Positions 59,771 through 64,000 of a stretch of 64,000 nt of DNA are shown here, piece after piece. The DNA lies in contig CALWMN010000006.1 in assembly GCA_944381935.1 (NCBI GenBank), forward strand, positions 1 to 64,000. Direction: 5' to 3'. The position numbers and the translations under genes are program-made. The notes beneath the pieces are model-generated. The model worked only from the letters and a program-made list of their open reading frames with translations. It had not been told where the DNA came from and did not search any database. The stretch comes from an uncultured Mediterraneibacter sp. Lineage in GTDB: Bacteria > Bacillota > Clostridia > Lachnospirales > Lachnospiraceae. Every line of letters starts with the position of its first letter. The stretch's first letter is position 1.

Positions 59771-60262
59771 ATGGACAGAGTAAACGCGATCTGGAATCAC
59801 CAGGTGTACCAGGCGTATTACAGGAGGCTGGAAAAGCTGGAGGAGGAGAGGCGGTATTGCAGGCACCAGATGCCCCATCTGCTTGATGTGGCAAGAATTG
59901 CATACATCCGCAGCCTGGAAGAAAACATGGGGTTTGACCGGGATGTGGTCTATGCGGCAGCGATCCTCCATGATATCGGGAAAGCGCCCCAGTATGAAGA
60001 GGAGATCCCCCATGAGGCTGCGGGGGAGAAGATTGCGGGAGAAATTCTGGACAGCCTGCCGGAAAATGCTGCGTTTTCTGACCGGGAAAAGCAGATGATC
60101 CTGACTGCGGTACGGGGACACAGAAGGTTGAGGGAGAATCCGGAGGAACTGGAGAGGCTTTTATATGAAAGCGACAAAGCTTCAAGAATGTGCTTCGCCT
60201 GCCCGGTCCGGGAACTCTGTGACTGGGAAGAAGAAAAGAAGAACAGGGAGATCAGGGCATGA
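59771..60262 (+). CDS. HD-domain hydrolase in the folate operon
   Basis: The 163-aa protein has an HD domain: CRHQMPHLLDVARIAYI, VYAAAILHDIGKAPQYEE (HD pair) and ILTAVRGHRRL. Three Cys occur near the C-terminus (CFACPVRELCDWEEEK). It is a metal-dependent phosphohydrolase of unknown substrate. Its place between folE and folP suggests it might remove phosphate from a pterin intermediate, a step often without an assigned gene. It overlaps folP by 4 bases. Confidence 0.9.
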   Translation: MDRVNAIWNHQVYQAYYRRLEKLEEERRYCRHQMPHLLDVARIAYIRSLEENMGFDRDVVYAAAILHDIGKAPQYEEEIPHEAAGEKIAGEILDSLPENAAFSDREKQMILTAVRGHRRLRENPEELERLLYESDKASRMCFACPVRELCDWEEEKKNREIRA

Positions 60263-61074
60263 GAATCGGCACAAGAGAATTTGACACAGAAAACAATACC
60301 TATATCATGGGAATCCTTAATGTGACGCCGGATTCCTTTTCGGACGGAGGAAGGTATAACGGGAAGGACGCGGCTCTTTTCCATGCAGAGCAGATGGTCC
60401 GGGATGGGGCGGATATCATTGATGTGGGAGGGGAGTCCACACGTCCCGGCCATGTGCAGATCACAGACGAAGAGGAGATCGGAAGGGTCGTGCCGGTGAT
60501 TGAGGCGCTGAAAAGAGAACTGGACATACCTGTATCGGTTGACACGTACAAAAGCCGGGTGGCAGAAGCCGCACTTGGGGCAGGGGCAGACCTTGTGAAT
60601 GATATCTGGGGACTGAAGTATGACAGGGAGATGGCTTCGGTGATTGCCGGATACGGGGCGGCGTGCTGCCTGATGCATAACCGGGAAAAACTGCAGTACG
60701 ATGACTTTCTGGGAGATTTCCTGGAAGATATGAGGGAGTGCGTCAGAATCGCCGGGGATGCGGGTATCGAACCTGACAGGATTGTGCTCGACCCGGGAGT
60801 GGGATTCGCGAAAACCTGTGAGATGAACCTTGAGATTATCGACCGGCTGGAGATCATGCATGAACTCGGATACCCGGTGCTGCTCGGCACTTCCAGAAAA
60901 TCCGTCATCGGCATGACGCTGGATCTCCCGGTGGGCCAGAGGGAAGAGGGCACCCTCGTGACAACCGTATATGCGGTGCAGAAGGGATGCTCTTTCGTCC
61001 GGGTGCATGACGTCAGGAAGAACAAACGGGCGATACAGATGACAAGGGCATTGATGAGGGCGCATGAGCTGTAA
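60259..61074 (+). CDS. folP: Dihydropteroate synthase
   Basis: FolP joins p-aminobenzoate to the pterin. The 271-aa protein includes MGILNVTPDSFSDGGRYN, DVGGESTRPGHV, VDTYKSRVAEAA, LDPGVGFAKT and a final FVRVHDVRKNKRAIQM, all family signatures. It is the target of sulfonamides. Start overlaps the HD gene. Confidence 0.96.
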   Translation: MRIGTREFDTENNTYIMGILNVTPDSFSDGGRYNGKDAALFHAEQMVRDGADIIDVGGESTRPGHVQITDEEEIGRVVPVIEALKRELDIPVSVDTYKSRVAEAALGAGADLVNDIWGLKYDREMASVIAGYGAACCLMHNREKLQYDDFLGDFLEDMRECVRIAGDAGIEPDRIVLDPGVGFAKTCEMNLEIIDRLEIMHELGYPVLLGTSRKSVIGMTLDLPVGQREEGTLVTTVYAVQKGCSFVRVHDVRKNKRAIQMTRALMRAHEL

Positions 61075-61106
61075 AGGATACAAGGTGTGGAGGAATATGG
61101 GCAGAG

Positions 61107-61952
61107 ATGACAAATGGAACAGGGATGAAAGCAGATGAGATCAAAATAGAAGACCTGGAAGTGTTTGCCAATCATGGCGTGTTTCCGGAAGAAAATGTAC
61201 TGGGGCAGAAATTCCTCGTGTCGGTTGTCCTTTATACGGATACGAGAAAGGCGGGGAAGACTGACGAACTGTCGCTGTCGATCCACTACGGGGAAGTGAG
61301 TTCTTTCATCGAGAGATACCTCAGGGAGCATACCTTTAAGCTGCTGGAACGGGCAGCGGAAGGCCTGGCGGAGGAACTGCTCCTGCATGTAAAAGGACTT
61401 CAGCGGGCGGCAGTGGAGATCAAGAAGCCGTGGGCGCCGGTAAAGCTCCCTCTCAAAACCGTCAGTGTGAAGATCGAGAGGCAGTGGCATACCGCCTATA
61501 TCGCGCTCGGGTCCAATATGGGGGACAGAAAGCGGTATATACAGGATGCGGTAAAATCTCTGGATGAAGTAAGGGGATGCAGAGCCGGCGCGGTATCAAA
61601 ACTTATCGAGACGCCTCCTTACGGTGTGACAGACCAGCCGGATTTCCTCAACGGATGCATGGAGCTGGATACGCTCCTTTATCCGGACGAGCTGCTGGAT
61701 GAACTGCACCGGATTGAAAAGGAGGCGGGGAGAGAGCGGATTCTCCGCTGGGGTCCCAGAACCCTGGATCTGGATATTATTTTTTATGACGACCTTATCT
61801 GGCAGCAGGATGAACTGTGTATTCCGCATATTGAGATGCACAAGAGAGAATTTGTCCTAAAACCTCTTGCAGAGATCGCCCCGCATAAGAGGCACCCTGG
61901 GACGGGGAAGACGGTGCGTGAGATGCTGGATGACCTGGAGAAATCACCGTAA
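61107..61952 (+). CDS. folK: Dihydroneopterin aldolase / hydroxymethyldihydropterin pyrophosphokinase fusion
   Basis: The 281-aa protein has a FolB domain (residues about 8-122, starting IKIEDLEVFANHGVFPEENV, with HTFKLLERAAEGLAE). A FolK domain follows (about 128-275, with YIALGSNMGDRKRYIQDAV, FLNGCMELDT, RWGPRTLDLDIIFYDD). The two catalyse successive steps before FolP. The start is either 61107 or 61125 (MKADEIKIED); neither has an ideal site. It ends the folate operon. Confidence 0.93.
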   Translation: MTNGTGMKADEIKIEDLEVFANHGVFPEENVLGQKFLVSVVLYTDTRKAGKTDELSLSIHYGEVSSFIERYLREHTFKLLERAAEGLAEELLLHVKGLQRAAVEIKKPWAPVKLPLKTVSVKIERQWHTAYIALGSNMGDRKRYIQDAVKSLDEVRGCRAGAVSKLIETPPYGVTDQPDFLNGCMELDTLLYPDELLDELHRIEKEAGRERILRWGPRTLDLDIIFYDDLIWQQDELCIPHIEMHKREFVLKPLAEIAPHKRHPGTGKTVREMLDDLEKSP

Positions 61953-61972
61953 GTGCAAAAGAGAGCACCTGC

Positions 61973-63265
61973 CTAAAGCAGATGCTCAAATGTATCGTAG
62001 AATCCCGGGTAGGACACGTCGATGCACTTGCTGTCCAGTATCTTTGTCTTTCCCTCCGCCACAAGGGCGGCGATGCTGAAAGCCATTGCGATCCGATGGT
62101 CCAGAAGAGTGTGTATGGAGGCGCCTTTTAAGGGGGCGCCTCCCTTTATGACCATCCCGTCGTCCGTCGGGGTCACGTCACACCCCATTGCCTTCAGGTT
62201 ATCGGTCACTGTCTCGATGCGGTCAGTTTCCTTTACCTTCAGCTCTGCGGCGTCTTTGATTACGGTCGTGCCCTGCGCCACGGCTGCCATCACTGCGATG
62301 ACCGGGATTTCGTCGATGAGCGAAGGGATGATGTCCCCTCCGACAGTGGTGCCGTGGAGTGAACTCGTCCGCACAAGGATATCGGCGATCTTTTCGCCGC
62401 CTTCTGTCCGCTCGTTCACAAGTGAGATATCCCCGCCCATATCCTCACAGACCTTAAGAAGCCCAGAGCGTGTGGGGTTGATCCCGACATTTTCTATCAG
62501 GATTTCCGAATCCGGGACAATGAGTCCTGCCGCTATGAAATAGGCGGCAGAGGAAATGTCCCCGGGCACAGAGATTTTCTGGCCGAAAAGTTCCCGGCAG
62601 GGGCGGATGGAGGCTGTTGCCTCAGTGCCGTCCAATGCGTGGGAGGAGCGGATGTCAGCGCCAAATTCGCGCAGCATCAGCTCGGTGTGGTTCCGGGACA
62701 GGCACGGTTCAGTGACGGAAGTCTCGCCCTCGGCGTACAGACCCGCCAGCAGAAGGCAGGATTTGACCTGCGCGCTGGCTACCGGGGAGGTGTAATGTAT
62801 GCCGTGCAGATGTCCCGGAGTGATGTAGAGGGGCGCGCAGCCGTTCCTCAATATGCTTGAGATATTGGCTCCCATCTGCGTCAGGGGGTCGATGATCCTT
62901 TTCATGGGGCGGGAATTGAGGGATTCATCGCCTGAGATTTTTGAATCGAAGGGCTGGCCGGTGAGGATACCGGAGATGAGCCTGGTCGTTGTGCCGCTGT
63001 TCCCCACATCCAGGACCTGGGACGGCGCGGTCAGTCCGTGAAGCCCCCTGCCGTGGACGGTGACAAGGGATCCTTCCTGATCGATCTGAATACCGAGCGC
63101 CCTGAAACAGCGGATTGTGGCAAGGCAGTCTTCTCCTTCCAGAAAATTGTGGATCTCCGTAATCCCTCTGGCGATGGAGCCAAACATAATACATCTGTGT
63201 GAGATCGATTTGTCCCCGGGGACGGATACGTTACCTTTCAGTCCGCTTATACTGCATAATTCCAT
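61973..63265 (-). CDS. aroA: EPSP synthase (3-phosphoshikimate 1-carboxyvinyltransferase)
   Basis: AroA makes EPSP from shikimate-3-phosphate and PEP. The 430-aa protein has GNVSVPGDKSISHRCIMFGS, DVGNSGTTTRLISGILTGQ, and the DEIPVIAVMAAVAQGTTVI and KVKETDRIETVTDNL motifs. Ala in the GNAGTTMR-type motif is replaced by Ser (GNSGTTTR), the pattern of class II, glyphosate-tolerant enzymes. It lies 81 bases downstream of tyrA on the same strand. Confidence 0.96.
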   Translation of the reverse strand: MELCSISGLKGNVSVPGDKSISHRCIMFGSIARGITEIHNFLEGEDCLATIRCFRALGIQIDQEGSLVTVHGRGLHGLTAPSQVLDVGNSGTTTRLISGILTGQPFDSKISGDESLNSRPMKRIIDPLTQMGANISSILRNGCAPLYITPGHLHGIHYTSPVASAQVKSCLLLAGLYAEGETSVTEPCLSRNHTELMLREFGADIRSSHALDGTEATASIRPCRELFGQKISVPGDISSAAYFIAAGLIVPDSEILIENVGINPTRSGLLKVCEDMGGDISLVNERTEGGEKIADILVRTSSLHGTTVGGDIIPSLIDEIPVIAVMAAVAQGTTVIKDAAELKVKETDRIETVTDNLKAMGCDVTPTDDGMVIKGGAPLKGASIHTLLDHRIAMAFSIAALVAEGKTKILDSKCIDVSYPGFYDTFEHLL

Positions 63266-63346
63266 TCTTATTTTCCTTCTTTCTATAGTATACCGGCGTT
63301 CTGTACACCCCCATTGGCAGGGAAAACATTCTGTGCCGGCGTCAGG

Positions 63347-64000
63347 TCATACTTCATAAACGATATAACGATACTTCTGGAGAAGTGATGCCGCTTTCGC
63401 AGAAGAGACCTCATCGTAAAATTCGATGCGGAGCACGCCCTCTTCAAACTCCCTGTTATGGATGATGCCGATATTTTTGATGCTGATACCTCCGCTGGCA
63501 AGGATCGTTGCAATCGTCGCGATCCCTCCCGCCTCATCGATGATATCACAGTAGACCGCAAACTGTTTTTTGATCGGGCCTGCCGAGCTGCCGGGCATGG
63601 AATCCCGGTAATCCCTTGAGTTTTCAAACATGGAGTAAAGGGCTGCCTCATCCTCGTTGTCTACGAGCGCCTTTGCCGTTTTCAGCGCTTCCATATAATG
63701 CCCGAGGATCCGGGATATGTTTTCCCTGTTTTTCAGGCAGATTTGCTGCCACATGACAGGCGAGGAGGAGGCGATCCTTGTGATATCCTTGAATCCGCCT
63801 GCCGCGAGCGCTTTCATAAGTTCGTCCTTTGTATCCGTATCATGCACGAAGTTCACAAGGGTGGACGCAATAATGTGGGGGAGATGGCTGATCGTACCGG
63901 TAATCCTGTCATGTTCCCGGTAATCCAGGATGATCGGCAGTGCCTTCAGGGAGCGCACAAAATCACGGTACGCATTTACTTTTTCAGCCGGAACTTTCGC
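63347..64000 (-). CDS. tyrA: Prephenate dehydrogenase, C-terminal part (continues beyond window)
   Basis: The frame is open to the window edge, reading AKVPAEKVNAYRDFVRSLKA at the boundary, so the N-terminal NAD-binding domain lies outside. The visible 217 residues contain HDRITGTISHLPHIIASTLV of the dehydrogenase helical domain. A C-terminal ACT domain follows (about the last 70 residues, with DIIDEAGGIATIATILASGG), which usually gives tyrosine feedback control. It is upstream of aroA in an aromatic amino acid operon. Confidence 0.94.
   Translation of the reverse strand, partial: AKVPAEKVNAYRDFVRSLKALPIILDYREHDRITGTISHLPHIIASTLVNFVHDTDTKDELMKALAAGGFKDITRIASSSPVMWQQICLKNRENISRILGHYMEALKTAKALVDNEDEAALYSMFENSRDYRDSMPGSSAGPIKKQFAVYCDIIDEAGGIATIATILASGGISIKNIGIIHNREFEEGVLRIEFYDEVSSAKAASLLQKYRYIVYEV

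Noticed and set aside
60300-61490. 396-codon minus-strand open frame opposite folP and folBK
   Set aside because: Ser/Pro-rich shadow frame with no start signal.
1-64000. CRISPR arrays, tRNA or rRNA genes, prophage or conjugation modules
   Set aside because: No spaced repeats, no cloverleaf-like or rRNA-like sequence and no phage or conjugation genes were seen by eye; small tRNAs could still be missed without a scan.

Overview
The window looks like a chromosomal segment of an anaerobic gut-type member of the Clostridia, most likely Lachnospiraceae. This is an inference from content: an HndABCD-type [FeFe] hydrogenase with sensory hydrogenases, D-serine utilisation, glycogen/maltodextrin enzymes, diaminopimelate dehydrogenase, a partial anaerobic cobalamin set, strong GGAGG ribosome binding sites, and the Firmicutes order ylxM-ffh-rpsP-khpA-rimM-trmD-rplS. 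Base composition is moderately GC-rich except for an AT-rich insert at about 14.3-15.4 kb. No rRNA, tRNA, CRISPR array or intact transposon was found.

Layout. 1-3.1 kb: end of tsf, then debris (possible group II intron RNA fragment, broken transposase, frameshifted gene end), a lipoprotein and a small membrane protein. 3.3-6.9 kb: XRE-cupin regulator divergent from dsdA and a GntP-family permease. 6.9-14.2 kb: LysR regulator, metY, AraC regulator divergent from glgP-malQ. 14.17-15.87 kb: an AT-rich island with a small membrane protein and a secreted protein, flanked by 114-bp direct repeats of the malQ 3' end, one of them attached to a malQ pseudogene fragment. 15.9-24.5 kb: XRE/membrane pair, GH42 beta-galactosidase, Fur-box-controlled feoAB, truA, a hotdog thioesterase, overlapping hypothetical genes and Cys-rich or very small proteins. 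24.6-34.9 kb: cytosolic subtilase, then a long housekeeping run (SRP, ribosomal protein and tRNA/rRNA maturation genes, two signal peptidases around rbgA, rnhB, yraN, pgeF, mscS-type channel). 34.9-41.4 kb: araA, ddh, FGGY kinase, tandem-domain cobU, cbiC, precorrin-2 dehydrogenase.

41.4-54.3 kb is the most interesting part. Two operons diverge from a 316-bp regulatory gap. Leftward are DRTGG, HATPase, a PAS-less hydrogenase-like iron-sulfur protein, a second DRTGG and a PHP phosphoesterase. Rightward is hndA, another stand-alone HATPase, then hndB, hndC and hndD. After a degraded sigma-factor region come a PAS-containing sensory [FeFe] hydrogenase and a SpoIIE-type PP2C phosphatase. Together they suggest that a bifurcating hydrogenase (NADH + ferredoxin to H2) sits beside a two-branch H2/redox-sensing network that signals through serine phosphorylation.

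54.3-57.7 kb holds a GntR-ABC transporter operon read leftward, with a clear inverted-repeat operator. 57.9-62 kb holds a folate operon (folC, folE, HD hydrolase, folP, folB-folK fusion). 62-64 kb holds aroA and the end of tyrA, read leftward; tyrA runs off the window.
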